Shown piece after piece: positions 42,765 through 51,954 of a stretch of 64,000 bases of DNA. The stretch is from Deinococcales bacterium (GTDB lineage: Bacteria > Deinococcota > Deinococci > Deinococcales > JAAFIG01), in the NCBI GenBank assembly GCA_025352125.1, contig JANXTZ010000023.1:62001-126000 (forward strand). Reading direction: 5' to 3'. How positions within the stretch are numbered: the first letter of the stretch is position 1; each line of letters starts with the position of its first letter. Both the position numbers and the translations under genes were made by a program. Under the pieces are notes generated by a model. The model searched no databases and was not told where the DNA came from. It saw only the letters and a list, made by a program, of their open reading frames with translations.

Positions 42765-43831
42765 GATTCCGCCTCGAGAATTCGCACGGCATTGGGTGGG
42801 ATGACCAGTTTGATTTGATCGCCAACGCTGACCATTTTGGCTGCGCCGCCATGATTCTGCATTCGTACTCTGAAGACCTCTTTTGCAATCTCGAGGTACA
42901 CCACGGTGTCCGTACCAACGTACACGACTTCACGAACCACGGCGTTCAAACCGTTTGTGTCTCGAGCAATCTGGGCGCGTTCGGGGCGCACGGCAACATC
43001 GACGCTCGAGCCGGGCGGTCTGGAATGCGTGACCTCGAGCCATTGAGAATCGGGCAGACGCAAGCCGTTCGCCTCGGCAATGCCGGTCAAAAAATTGGTT
43101 TCGCCAATGAAATCCGCGACGTAACGGCTGCGCGGAAAATCGTAAATTTCGGTGGGCGTGCCGATCTGCTCGAGCTTGCCGTTCTTCATGACCGCGATAC
43201 GGTCAGACATGGTGAGCGCCTCTTCCTGATCGTGCGTGACGAAAACAAACGTGATGCCCGTCTCGAGTTGCAGGCGTTTTAGCTCGAGTTGCATTTCCTT
43301 GCGCAGTTTGGCATCGAGTGCCGAGAGGGACTCGTCGAGCAGCAAGACTTTGGGACGGTTCGCCAATGCCCTCGCCAGCGCCACCCGTTGCTGCTGACCG
43401 CCGGAGAGTTGCGCGGGTTTACGCGCCTCAAATCCCGTCAACTGCACCAACTCGAGCATGTCCGCCACAATCTTTTGCACCTCGAGCCTGGGTTTGCGCT
43501 GCATCTCCAGACCAAACGCAATGTTTTGCGCCACGCTCATGTGCGGGAACAGGGCGTAACTCTGAAAGACCGTGTTGACAGGACGTTCAAATGGCATCAA
43601 CCCCTCGAGACGCTGCCCGTACAGACTGATCGAACCCGTGCTGGGTTGCTCGAAACCAGCGATCAGGCGCAACAAGGTGGTTTTGCCGCAACCCGAAGGT
43701 CCAAGCAGCGTGAAAAATTCGTTCGAGCCAATCTCGAGGCTGACACCATCAAGCGCCCTCACAGCGCCAAGACCAGCACCGAAGACCATTCCAATGTTGT
43801 CAATCACAATGGCGTTCGCAAGAGCAGTCAT
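42761..43831 (-). CDS. potA: polyamine ABC transporter ATPase
   Basis: 356 residues from the ATG at 43829-43831; the longer frame upstream has no family match. Walker [16 protein letters not shown]-loop [11 protein letters not shown], signature [15 protein letters not shown], Walker [14 protein letters not shown] and switch His [11 protein letters not shown]. The C-terminal TOBE region ([28 protein letters not shown]) is the regulatory domain of PotA/MalK-type importers. Powers polyamine uptake. A TAGAAT box lies 11 nt before the ATG. Confidence 0.95.
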   Translation of the reverse strand: MTALANAIVIDNIGMVFGAGLGAVRALDGVSLEIGSNEFFTLLGPSGCGKTTLLRLIAGFEQPSTGSISLYGQRLEGLMPFERPVNTVFQSYALFPHMSVAQNIAFGLEMQRKPRLEVQKIVADMLELVQLTGFEARKPAQLSGGQQQRVALARALANRPKVLLLDESLSALDAKLRKEMQLELKRLQLETGITFVFVTHDQEEALTMSDRIAVMKNGKLEQIGTPTEIYDFPRSRYVADFIGETNFLTGIAEANGLRLPDSQWLEVTHSRPPGSSVDVAVRPERAQIARDTNGLNAVVREVVYVGTDTVVYLEIAKEVFRVRMQNHGGAAKMVSVGDQIKLVIPPNAVRILEAES

Positions 43832-43869
43832 CTTGAACGAAAATTCTAACCCGAAAACAGGACGCCGTG

Positions 43870-43889
43870 TTGCACTGTACAACGTGCAA
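43870..43889. promoter_or_regulatory. inverted repeat in pot/redoxin divergent promoter
   Basis: TTGCAC (43870-43875), 8-bp spacer, GTGCAA (43884-43889), lying just upstream of the potA -10 box TAGAAT. The position overlaps the expected -35, as an operator would. Candidate only. Confidence 0.35.
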
Positions 43890-43992
43890 TTTGAAGCTTG
43901 AGGCGAGAAGCCCAAGCCAGAAGACTCAGAACTTGATATGATGAAGACGTTGATTCGTTCGGGCTGAGGCTCGAGATTCTTTTGGAGGCTGA

Positions 43993-44502
43993 ATGCAAGT
44001 TTTAGAAAATGGAACCACCGCACCCGTTTTTACGGCAACCGATTTAAACGAGAACACGCTCGACCTGCAAAAAGCCCTGGCAAGCAGTCCAGTGCTGGTC
44101 GTGTTCGCGCATCCGGTCATCAACGCCTCGAGGTTGGTGGTCGGTTACCTGCGCCGCATGGCGGAAATCGCGCCGAATTTACCAATCTGGATTTTCTCCG
44201 AAGGCACAGAGATTGAGACCAGAAAATACGTGGGCGAGGGTGACAAGAAATACCTCGAGATGCCCGTCGTCCAAGACCATTGCGCGGTGGCAAAATTGTT
44301 CGATGCCAAATTCTTGCCGACCATGTACCTGATTGGACAAGACGGCAAGATCATCAAAGGCTATTCAGGCTTCAACCGCGACTGGCTCAACTGGATGGCG
44401 CTCGAGACGGCGAATTTGACGGGTGGCAAACCAAAAGAATTGATCTCGGACGGCGACAACAAGGGTTTTTACGAACTCGCCGAACGTGGTCCTTGCGCGT
44501 AA
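43993..44502 (+). CDS. redoxin/thioredoxin-fold protein lacking the peroxidatic cysteine
   Basis: 169 residues. The fold reads like AhpC/TSA or ResA-type redoxins: [41 protein letters not shown], then the late strand [21 protein letters not shown] with the cis-Pro. Where peroxiredoxins have PxxxCT or thioredoxins CxxC, this has HPVINASR with no Cys. The only Cys residues are QDHCAV and the penultimate C-terminal one. It may have lost redox activity or use another site. Start well placed by GGAGGCTGA. Divergent from the pot operon. Confidence 0.72.
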   Translation: MQVLENGTTAPVFTATDLNENTLDLQKALASSPVLVVFAHPVINASRLVVGYLRRMAEIAPNLPIWIFSEGTEIETRKYVGEGDKKYLEMPVVQDHCAVAKLFDAKFLPTMYLIGQDGKIIKGYSGFNRDWLNWMALETANLTGGKPKELISDGDNKGFYELAERGPCA

Positions 44503-44529
44503 GCTCGAGTGTACCTGGGGCATTCAAAT

Positions 44530-47358
44530 TTAAACCCCTCGCAATGCGGCTTCCAACTCGTGTTCCTCGAGTTTTAAAATCACGCCGTGGACCAAAAACG
44601 TGATGCGCACTTCAAACAATAATTCTGGTTTGGCGAGTTTGATGGCTTCCCGGTACAGCGCCAATTGACGGTGGTAGGCGCGAACGCGCTGCGGCAAGGC
44701 ATCGTCTGGAACATCATCGGTTTTGAAATCCTCGAGAATCCAAGTGCCGCCCTGTTCTTGGTACAGACGGTCAATCAAGCCTTGCCAGGTCGTGCCGTTT
44801 CGGATGAACGCAAATGGCAATTCGGCAAAGTCTTGCAGGCGCTCAAATCGGTCCGGATAAAGCGCCTGATACCGTGTCACCAGCCACCAGGAACGCTCGA
44901 GCATGGTTTGACGCTCTAAATCAGAATAGGGGTGCAAGAGGTACTGGGCGGCAAGCACTTGCTGGTGTTGAAGGTTGTTCGGCTCGAGGTTTTCCGAAAT
45001 CGCGTAATGGGTCAACGTGCCGATCACACGGTCCGATTCTGGAATGCCCATAAATTCGCTCTCGAGCGCGGCGTTTGGAATCTCGTCTGGGATTTCAGTG
45101 TCCAGTTCGCTGATGTCAGCGGGTTCTGGCTCGAGCGGTGTGCCACTGGCTTCTGGGGCTTTGCTTGGGGCGCGAACGCGGCGGGCGGGTCGGGCAAACC
45201 TGGCTTTGGCAAGATCGACATCGGCGCTAAACCGAGGCTCGAGAATCGGCGCTTCAGGCATTTCGGGGGTTTCAAAAAGTTTAACCTGGTGGCGTAAAAC
45301 TTCAATTCCTGGCATGGAATCGGGTTTCTCGAGCAATTGCAATTTATTTAAAAGTGTGTCCAGCCAAGCCCGAGGTTTGTTGGTGGTCGAACCGGTCAAA
45401 ATCAATCGGTCCTTGGCGCGGGTCAGCGCGACATACAACAGCCTGTAACCCTCGCCTTCCGAACGGCGTTTGAGATGCTCCAAGATGCTGGTGTAACGGG
45501 CATTGGTCAAGCCTTTTTTGGCTCGAGCGTTGGGTTTGAGCGCCACCTCTCCGTCGGGATGCACCACCAAATCTGGGCGCTGCGGATTTTCTCCTCGAGC
45601 CAGGTCAAACACGGCGGTGACAGAAAACTCGAGTCCCTTGCTGGAATGCACGGTCAGCAGTCGCACGGCGTCACCCGCCTCGAGCGGTTCGTCGCTCTCA
45701 GATTCACTCAACCTGGCACGCTCGAGAAAACTGAGGGCGGCTCGCGGGTCACGCAAACCTCGAGCGGCGAGTTGATACAGCAAGCCGTCGAGGTTGGCGG
45801 TGGCTTGACGGTTGACCGCCAGCACGCTGTAGCCCAGAAAAACCCAGGCATCCTCGAGAAGCGTGACCGCATCTTTGGCATCACGGACGATCTCGAGCAG
45901 TTCGCGCAGGCGCAAGGTTTCGGGGGCGGTTGATTTGCGCAAACCGACCCGAATGTCGTTTTCATTTCGTAAAATTTCCTCAAGGTGTTGAAGCGGCAAG
46001 TCGATGCCTGGAATCCTCGAGAGGGCAGCCAGCGCAAACGCGAATTCTTGGGCGTCGGGCGCGACCAACCTCGCCCGCAGCAGCGTGATCGCGTCACGAA
46101 TTTCACGGCGGTCATAATATTTTTGTCCCGCCACCATCAGCACGGGCACATCCTCGAGCGCCAAGGCAAGTTCGAGCGGCGGCAATGATGTTCTCGAGCG
46201 CACCAAGACCGCCATGTCGTGCCAGGGCGTGCCAGCTTGGTTGATTTCACGCAATCTTCGCGCCAGAAAAGCGGCTTCGGCGTGGCGTCCAGCCTCCAAG
46301 CTGCCCGCCTCGAACACGTGCAACTCGGCTCGAGGTTCACTTCCGTCCTCGGGTTTGATGCGTCCTGGTTTGACCTCGCTCGGAAGCCCGATTTCGGAAA
46401 ATTCGGGAAAGAGATTGGCGGACAGGCTCGAGTAAAACGCACTGAGCGCCGCGCCGTGCCTGTACGTGGTGGTCAGTGGCGCGAGGGTTTTGGCGCGTTG
46501 GTAGACATCCAAAAACGCATTCACATCGGCATCTCGAAAGGCGTAAATACTCTGTTTCGGGTCGCCCACCAGCAGCACGCGCTCGAGGTTGAGATTCTGG
46601 AAAATTTTGGCTTGAAGCGGGTTGACATCCTGAAATTCATCGACCAGCAGCACCGAAACCCTGGACCTGACACGCTCGAGCATTATGGGGTCGGACAGCA
46701 ATTCCAGGGTTCTCAGTTCGACATCGGTGGGCGCAAGTGCCCGAGATGCCAGACGCGATAAGTACAAACTCAGGCTGCCCTCAAACGCCGCCAGCAACGA
46801 CACGGTGAGCGCATCGGGTTCGATACCGTCCTCGAGATTTCCAGATCGAAACGGTGCGTACACGCGCTTGTTGTGCAGTGCCTCGAGTGCCGCCAGGGTG
46901 CGCTCCCAACCAAAGCTTGCCAGTGCCTCACCACCAGGGGCGTCTCGCAGGGCGGCTTGTGCCAGCACGCTCGAGGCGGCATCACGGAACGTCTCGAGCG
47001 ATTCGCTTTCATCAAGGTTGCTGAATTCTGGATCGAGGTTTAAAGCGGGCGCGTTGAGGCGCAAAAGCTCGCGGAAAAAACCGTGAATCGTGGTGATGTT
47101 GGCGCTGCCAAGTTCACGAAGCGCCACGCGGTACAACTCAAGGTTGGCAGGTTTGAAATCCAGATAACTGCCGTGCAGCACCACCTCGCGCAAACCGGCA
47201 CGAAGGCGTTCGCGCAAATCAATGGCGCCAACCCGAGTGAACGTGACCGCCGCAATCCGCCGCGCTGGCGTGAAGCGCAACGCCATCAGATACTCGAGCA
47301 CCAAACTGGTGGTTTTACCCGTTCCAGCCGAAGCCGAACGCACCTCGAGGTTGGTCAT
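44530..47358 (-). CDS. addA: AddA-type UvrD-like helicase-nuclease
   Basis: 942 residues, shorter than most AddA (~1200). SF1A helicase motifs: Walker A SAGTGKTTSL, Ia VTFTRVGAIDLRERL, Walker B VLLVDEFQDVNPLQ, III GDPKQSIYAFRDAD, V LTVHSSKGLEF and VI LLYVALTRAKDRLIL. The C-terminal nuclease keeps GLIDRLYQEQ and WILEDFKTDDVP, giving the Asp and the D-x-K. Processes double-strand DNA ends for recombination. ATG at 47356-47358 overlaps the addB stop, confirming the pair. Five residues of upstream frame are ignored for that reason. Confidence 0.87.
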   Translation of the reverse strand: MTNLEVRSASAGTGKTTSLVLEYLMALRFTPARRIAAVTFTRVGAIDLRERLRAGLREVVLHGSYLDFKPANLELYRVALRELGSANITTIHGFFRELLRLNAPALNLDPEFSNLDESESLETFRDAASSVLAQAALRDAPGGEALASFGWERTLAALEALHNKRVYAPFRSGNLEDGIEPDALTVSLLAAFEGSLSLYLSRLASRALAPTDVELRTLELLSDPIMLERVRSRVSVLLVDEFQDVNPLQAKIFQNLNLERVLLVGDPKQSIYAFRDADVNAFLDVYQRAKTLAPLTTTYRHGAALSAFYSSLSANLFPEFSEIGLPSEVKPGRIKPEDGSEPRAELHVFEAGSLEAGRHAEAAFLARRLREINQAGTPWHDMAVLVRSRTSLPPLELALALEDVPVLMVAGQKYYDRREIRDAITLLRARLVAPDAQEFAFALAALSRIPGIDLPLQHLEEILRNENDIRVGLRKSTAPETLRLRELLEIVRDAKDAVTLLEDAWVFLGYSVLAVNRQATANLDGLLYQLAARGLRDPRAALSFLERARLSESESDEPLEAGDAVRLLTVHSSKGLEFSVTAVFDLARGENPQRPDLVVHPDGEVALKPNARAKKGLTNARYTSILEHLKRRSEGEGYRLLYVALTRAKDRLILTGSTTNKPRAWLDTLLNKLQLLEKPDSMPGIEVLRHQVKLFETPEMPEAPILEPRFSADVDLAKARFARPARRVRAPSKAPEASGTPLEPEPADISELDTEIPDEIPNAALESEFMGIPESDRVIGTLTHYAISENLEPNNLQHQQVLAAQYLLHPYSDLERQTMLERSWWLVTRYQALYPDRFERLQDFAELPFAFIRNGTTWQGLIDRLYQEQGGTWILEDFKTDDVPDDALPQRVRAYHRQLALYREAIKLAKPELLFEVRITFLVHGVILKLEEHELEAALRGV

Positions 47359-50141
47359 ATCGCTTCCCTGCACAGGTCGCGGTAAGAGCAGTAACGGCAG
47401 TGAAAGCCGCTCGAGGCTGAAATGCTGCCGTCTTGCAAAGTCTGATTGGCTTTCTCGAGAGCATTCATGGCTTGCGCCAGACGGCGTTGCGCATAAACCT
47501 TATCAAATCCCATAATGCGTTTCGGGGCGTGGTTTAAATCCCAAGCCCAGAGCACCACAGGAATCTGCTGCGCAAGCCAGTGATTCGCGTACCACCATTC
47601 GCGCTGTCGGGTGTCGTTCATGTACTCGTCGTAAGCATCGTCGATGTTTTTCACGACACGGTACACCTCGACCATTCTGACCTTGCCGCTCGGGTCTTGC
47701 CGGATTCGCACGCCGTCCAACACAAACTCGAGGTCATCAATCATTGCCCGGTAGCCAAGTTGAATGTCGCTGGCATCGGGACGGTTCGGCACATTCTCCC
47801 GCACCGTCTGCTCGAGTTGCGCCCGGAACTTTGGCGCAAGATTCGCCAGCGTCGCACGGTGGGTTTCGGGCGCGACCTCAGCCAAATTCTTGCCCTTGTT
47901 CTGCCAAAGATTATTGCGTTGCGCCCTCGTCCAACCCTCGAGCAACTCCCCCGAAACCAATCCCGCCCCCCGAGTTGGCGCGGGAATCAAATCTTGCGCC
48001 CAAGCCTTCAACGCGCAGACCGCCACCCGCTCAAGTTCGGTGGCTTTACGAGCCACCCGTACCGAAACTTGATGAACCGTCTCTTGAGGTTTATTCACGC
48101 TGGCACCCAGCGCCGCAAGCTCGAGTGGCGACGCGGTTGGAAAAACCCGTTTTTGATCGTGCTGCTCGAGTTGCGACAATCTCGGGTGAGGTCGCAAACT
48201 CGAGCCTCGTTCTGCGCGGGCGTAAGTCACCACCAGCAGTTCATCGGCTCGGGTGAAGGCATCATAAAGCTGGGAATCCTCGAGACCATTGAGTCTGAAC
48301 GGAAGTTGAAGTGTTGTTGATGATGGCTCGAGGGCTACCTCATCGATATCAAGTTCCTGTTGCCCCTCACCCCCAACCCTTCTCCCCAGTGGGGAGAGGG
48401 GAGTTTTATGCTCCTCTCGAGATGCTGAAATGATTTGATTTGACTCGAGATTCTCAATTTGATGTGGGGGCGATCCTTCTTGACCATAAAACGCACCTCC
48501 GGGCATGGTCGCTTGTGATCGCCCATCACCTCCATTGGATTCCTCGAGACTTCCATTTTTGGGTTTTTGCATCTCGAGATTTGCAAGTAATTTCTCAAGT
48601 TTGCTGCGTTGTTCTTCTGGAATAAAAAAATCCTCATTGTCGCCAGCTTTGTACGCGCCGTCGGTTGTGCCCATGACAAAACTGATTTTAAAGCGCCTTC
48701 CGCTGGCTTCTTCGGCACTGAGGACGGCAACCCCGCGTCCGAGGTCTTCATGGGCTACGGTGACGCTTTCCAGCAGGCTTTGCACCCAGTCGGTGAAGAC
48801 GCCACCTTCGACCTGGGCTTGGTTGCCGAGAATTCTGGCGGCTTCCCGAGCGATGACTTTGGCGGTGGCATTAAAACTGGCGTCTTTGAAGTGTCGCTCG
48901 AGCAGGATTTCAAACCAGTCAATCAATTGTTCGCTCGAGCCGTGCTGTGGGGGTTGAGCAATGGTTTTGATGCGCTCCAAAGCAGCCAGGGCGTTCGGAT
49001 CGTCGCAGACCAGGGCGTAAGCGTCCAGTCCGGCGGCAATTCCATTTTGCTCGAGTTTTTCTGCCAGAATCAAAACATCTGGCTCCAAAGCGGACAGGGT
49101 GCGCAAGTCGCGGGCTGGGTAATCTCGGGCGGGGGCGCGTAAGAGCGCTTCAAGTTGTCTGCCGTTTGGTGTCTCGAGGATTGAGCCACTGGTTTCTGGG
49201 GCGATGGGCACGCCGTATTCGCGCCCTAAAGCTTCGAGCACCCGAGCGATGGCGGGATGCGGGATGATGATGCAGATGTCCTGGCTAGGCGTACCGTTTT
49301 GCAATCGTTGCTTGATTTCTCGCAGCACCCCCCGAGCCTCCTCGACAGGGTTGGCGTATGTCTCGAGGCGCGTGATTTTGGGCATTCCAGCCCAGGGTTT
49401 GCCCTTGGCGTGCAGGTGGCGAATTTTGGCGTTGAAAGCGGCTGCGACCCGCTCGAGTTCTGGTTTGCGAAGCGGGTGCGCCCAGGCTTCAAGATGCGTG
49501 TCGGGCAAGCCTGATGGCAGGGTGACAAGGGTGCTTTTGGCGAGGCTCGAGAGGGCGCAGAAAACCCGCAACTCGCTGGGGTTAAAACTTCGGTAACCGT
49601 CAATCACCAAATGCGCGTTCAGGGCTTGCGGGTGAACGGTTAACAGTTGCGCGGTGCGAATCCGAACGTCGTCGAGGTCTTGCAACACGCCAAGCTCGAG
49701 TTCGGTCTGGTAAGCCTGAAAGACTTGAAACAAAGTATGTTGGTACGCATTTTCAGACTCGAGCGGCGCGACCAGGTTGCGTTTGAATTCGGCAATTGCC
49801 CTGGCGTACAATCTTGCCTCGCCTGGGTTGACGTTGCGTTTCAAAATAGGCTCGAGCACCCGGGCGGTCAAAGCCACACGTCCAGGGTTGAGGACAATCG
49901 CACGGTTCTCGCCCATGCGATCCAAGACGCGGTAGGCAATGTTTTGCAAATTGGTGACTTCAACACCCAGACTCGCGCCCGCGTTTGCCAGTCGCTCGAG
50001 CCACTGTGCGCGTTGCCCTGGCAGGGTCAGCACGATCACCCTCTCCCCTGCCGTTGCCAGCTCGAGCGCCCGGGTGACGGCGCTGCTGGTTTTGCCGCTT
50101 GCGGCGGGTCCGGTCAAAAGTTGTGCGCTCGCCGTGGTCAC
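47355..50141 (-). CDS. addB: AddB-type nuclease subunit with in-frame repeat insertion
   Basis: 928 residues. Walker A-like LLTGPAASGKTSSAVT at the N-terminus, a degenerate helicase-like middle, and the iron-sulfur cysteines: one in RVAVCALKAW and three in FHCRYCSYRDLC at the C-terminus, as in AddB. The nuclease stretch VLDGVRIRQDPSGKVRMVEVYRV is unusual: where RecB nucleases read V-D-Y-K it reads V-E-V-Y, so catalysis may be lost. Residues ~540-593 are encoded by two dispersed repeats (48363-48416 and 48464-48524). GTG start at 50139-50141 overlaps the deaminase stop. Confidence 0.82.
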   Translation of the reverse strand: MTTASAQLLTGPAASGKTSSAVTRALELATAGERVIVLTLPGQRAQWLERLANAGASLGVEVTNLQNIAYRVLDRMGENRAIVLNPGRVALTARVLEPILKRNVNPGEARLYARAIAEFKRNLVAPLESENAYQHTLFQVFQAYQTELELGVLQDLDDVRIRTAQLLTVHPQALNAHLVIDGYRSFNPSELRVFCALSSLAKSTLVTLPSGLPDTHLEAWAHPLRKPELERVAAAFNAKIRHLHAKGKPWAGMPKITRLETYANPVEEARGVLREIKQRLQNGTPSQDICIIIPHPAIARVLEALGREYGVPIAPETSGSILETPNGRQLEALLRAPARDYPARDLRTLSALEPDVLILAEKLEQNGIAAGLDAYALVCDDPNALAALERIKTIAQPPQHGSSEQLIDWFEILLERHFKDASFNATAKVIAREAARILGNQAQVEGGVFTDWVQSLLESVTVAHEDLGRGVAVLSAEEASGRRFKISFVMGTTDGAYKAGDNEDFFIPEEQRSKLEKLLANLEMQKPKNGSLEESNGGDGRSQATMPGGAFYGQEGSPPHQIENLESNQIISASREEHKTPLSPLGRRVGGEGQQELDIDEVALEPSSTTLQLPFRLNGLEDSQLYDAFTRADELLVVTYARAERGSSLRPHPRLSQLEQHDQKRVFPTASPLELAALGASVNKPQETVHQVSVRVARKATELERVAVCALKAWAQDLIPAPTRGAGLVSGELLEGWTRAQRNNLWQNKGKNLAEVAPETHRATLANLAPKFRAQLEQTVRENVPNRPDASDIQLGYRAMIDDLEFVLDGVRIRQDPSGKVRMVEVYRVVKNIDDAYDEYMNDTRQREWWYANHWLAQQIPVVLWAWDLNHAPKRIMGFDKVYAQRRLAQAMNALEKANQTLQDGSISASSGFHCRYCSYRDLCREAI
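48363..48416. repeat. dispersed hairpin repeat inside addB
   Basis: CCCTCACCCCCAACCCTTCT then CTCCCCAGTGGGGAG hairpin and GAGTTTTATGCTCCT. First 20 bases match 39903-39922 at 19 positions. Read as protein it gives HKTPLSPLGRRVGGEG in addB without breaking the frame. Confidence 0.65.
48464..48524. repeat. dispersed TTGACCATAAA repeat inside addB (copy C)
   Basis: About 61 bp with perfect 8-bp ends GGGCGATC (48468-48475) and GATCGCCC (48517-48524) around the core CTTCTTGACCATAAAACGCA and GGGCATGGTCGCTTG. Same orientation as copies A and B. Encodes roughly MPGGAFYGQEGSPPH in addB. Confidence 0.75.
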
Positions 50142-50638
50142 TGGCTCAGGCTATCCCAGAATTCGGCGTGAACGGCTGATGCCTCAATCTCGAGCGCCGG
50201 TCCGAGCACTTGGATGTTTCGTTGTCCCCTGGACAGCACTTCGCGGCAGTCGAGGTGCATGGTTGGGTTTTGCGAATTTGCGCCCGTCATCTCGTAGAGT
50301 TTGGTTTCACTTAACGCGTACACCAGCCGACCCACGCCAGTCCAGTACATTGCCCCAGCGCACATCACGCAGGGTTCGCAACTCGAGTACATGGTGCTGG
50401 CAGCCAGGATTTCTGTGGGGAATTGCTGGGATGCCAGGCGCATCAGGTTGGTTTCGGCGTGACCCGTGGCGTCTTTGCTGGTGTTGACCGTGTTTTCGGC
50501 TTCGAGCAGCACCTTACCGGTGCTGGAGACCAGAATGGCGCCGAACGGATGATTGCCGTTGGCTCGAGATCGGCGCGATACAGTGATGGCTTGCTGCAAG
50601 AATTTCAAATCGGTTTCGGTCACAGGGGTATTATCCAT
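50138..50638 (-). CDS. nucleoside/guanine deaminase-like CMP/dCMP-type zinc enzyme
   Basis: 166 residues of the cytidine-deaminase-like fold. Zinc and catalytic residues: GHAETNLMRLA (His and Glu) and SSCEPCVMCAGAMYW (two Cys). Preceding NHPFGAILVSSTGKVLLEAEN is typical of guanine deaminase GuaD and related nucleoside deaminases rather than tRNA-specific TadA, which is why I prefer the broader name. Overlaps the addB start by 4 nt, so it is cotranscribed with addB-addA, an odd pairing with no obvious logic. Confidence 0.85.
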   Translation of the reverse strand: MDNTPVTETDLKFLQQAITVSRRSRANGNHPFGAILVSSTGKVLLEAENTVNTSKDATGHAETNLMRLASQQFPTEILAASTMYSSCEPCVMCAGAMYWTGVGRLVYALSETKLYEMTGANSQNPTMHLDCREVLSRGQRNIQVLGPALEIEASAVHAEFWDSLSQ

Positions 50639-50661
50639 GCTCGAGCTTCAGAATCAAAGGG

Positions 50662-51804
50662 GTGAACGTGCCAACGACCGATCAAGAACGTGACCACCTG
50701 CAAAAAACCGTCCTCGCACTCGGCTTTGATGCGGCGGCTTGGGTTGGGGCGGCAGTGCCAGCCCGAGACATCGCCGCCTTTCAAACCTGGCTCGAGGCTG
50801 GAATGCACGCTGGCATGGATTACTTGCCGCGCAGCGTGGCGCGACGTTCAGACCTCGGCTCGAGCTTTGCTGGCACGAAAAGCGTTCTGGTCTTGATGGT
50901 TTCGCACAACCACGCCGAGCCAGAAATTCCGACCGGTGGCACTCGGGTCGGGAGGGTGGCGCGTTACGCCTGGAGTCGGGATTATCACACGGCGTTAAAA
51001 CCCTTTCTCGAGGAATTGGAACGTGCAAGTTTGGCATTGGGCGTGCGAGCCAAAGCTTACGTCGATCACGGCTTGATGCTCGAGCGCAGTCTTGCCTCTC
51101 GGGCGGGTTTGGGTTGGCGTGGACGTTCGAGCCAGATTATTTCGCAGTCTTTGGGTGCACTGACGACTTTGGCGGTCTTGTTGACCGACCTCGAGCCGCC
51201 AGAATCTGAATTGGAGCATCTTGACCGTTGCGGAACATGCACCGCCTGCGTCAAAGATTGCCCAACGAACGCCATCACGCCAGACCGCTTTGTGGACGCC
51301 AGGCGTTGCCTGTCGTATTACACCATCGAACATCGCGGCAGCATTCCGCTCGAGTTCAGAGCCAGTCTGGGCAACCATTTGTTTGGTTGCGACGATTGCC
51401 TGGATGTTTGCCCGTGGACGAATCACGCGGGGCGATTCTCGAGCTTGTTGACGCCCGAACCCGAACTCGCGCACCCCGACCTCGAGCCGTTTTTCACGCT
51501 CTCGAGCAACCATTTTGAAAAGCGTTTTGCGGGCACGGCGTTTTCTCGGGCGCGGCGCAAAGGCATGGCTCGCAATGCCGCGCTGGTGCTGGGCAATGCT
51601 CGAGATTCAAGTTTTACAGGTTTGCTCGAGCTTGGTTTGCACGACATTGGCGCTGAGGTGCGTGAAAGCTGCGCTTGGGCACTGGGACGCTTTAAGCCCG
51701 AAATCAGAATCGAAACGGCATTGACTCGGGCTTTGCAAGATTCTGATCCCAATGTTGTCAGCACCGCTCGAGCGGCGTTGAACGGCGAATTCAGTACATT
51801 GTGA
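50662..51804 (+). CDS. queG: epoxyqueuosine reductase
   Basis: 380 residues, cobalamin- and iron-sulfur-dependent last step of queuosine synthesis in tRNA. N-terminal half has the B12-binding region (MHAGMDYLPR, RYAWSRDYH, RSLASRAGLGWRGRSSQII); two [4Fe-4S] clusters are held by CGTCTACVKDCPTNAI and FGCDDCLDVCPW. The C-terminal part has HEAT-like repeats (NAALVLGNARDSS, ESCAWALGRF). GTG at 50662 is possible, but the second GTG at 50668 has better spacing from AAAGGGG. Confidence 0.95.
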   Translation: MNVPTTDQERDHLQKTVLALGFDAAAWVGAAVPARDIAAFQTWLEAGMHAGMDYLPRSVARRSDLGSSFAGTKSVLVLMVSHNHAEPEIPTGGTRVGRVARYAWSRDYHTALKPFLEELERASLALGVRAKAYVDHGLMLERSLASRAGLGWRGRSSQIISQSLGALTTLAVLLTDLEPPESELEHLDRCGTCTACVKDCPTNAITPDRFVDARRCLSYYTIEHRGSIPLEFRASLGNHLFGCDDCLDVCPWTNHAGRFSSLLTPEPELAHPDLEPFFTLSSNHFEKRFAGTAFSRARRKGMARNAALVLGNARDSSFTGLLELGLHDIGAEVRESCAWALGRFKPEIRIETALTRALQDSDPNVVSTARAALNGEFSTL

Positions 51805-51954
51805 TTCGTCTCGGGCAAAGAACCACGCCCTGAGCCTAATACTCTGCGCCTTCTACACCTGTGCTTTTTACCCTGTGCCATCTGACTTTCTTGAAGAAAC
51901 TCACATCACACGGTTTAGAATGAACGAACTCGGGGAGGGCTTCGAGCTTAAATT

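Noticed and set aside
43832-44023. 64-codon extension of potA
   Set aside because: No ABC-family match and it would cover the divergent promoter region with TAGAAT and the dyad.
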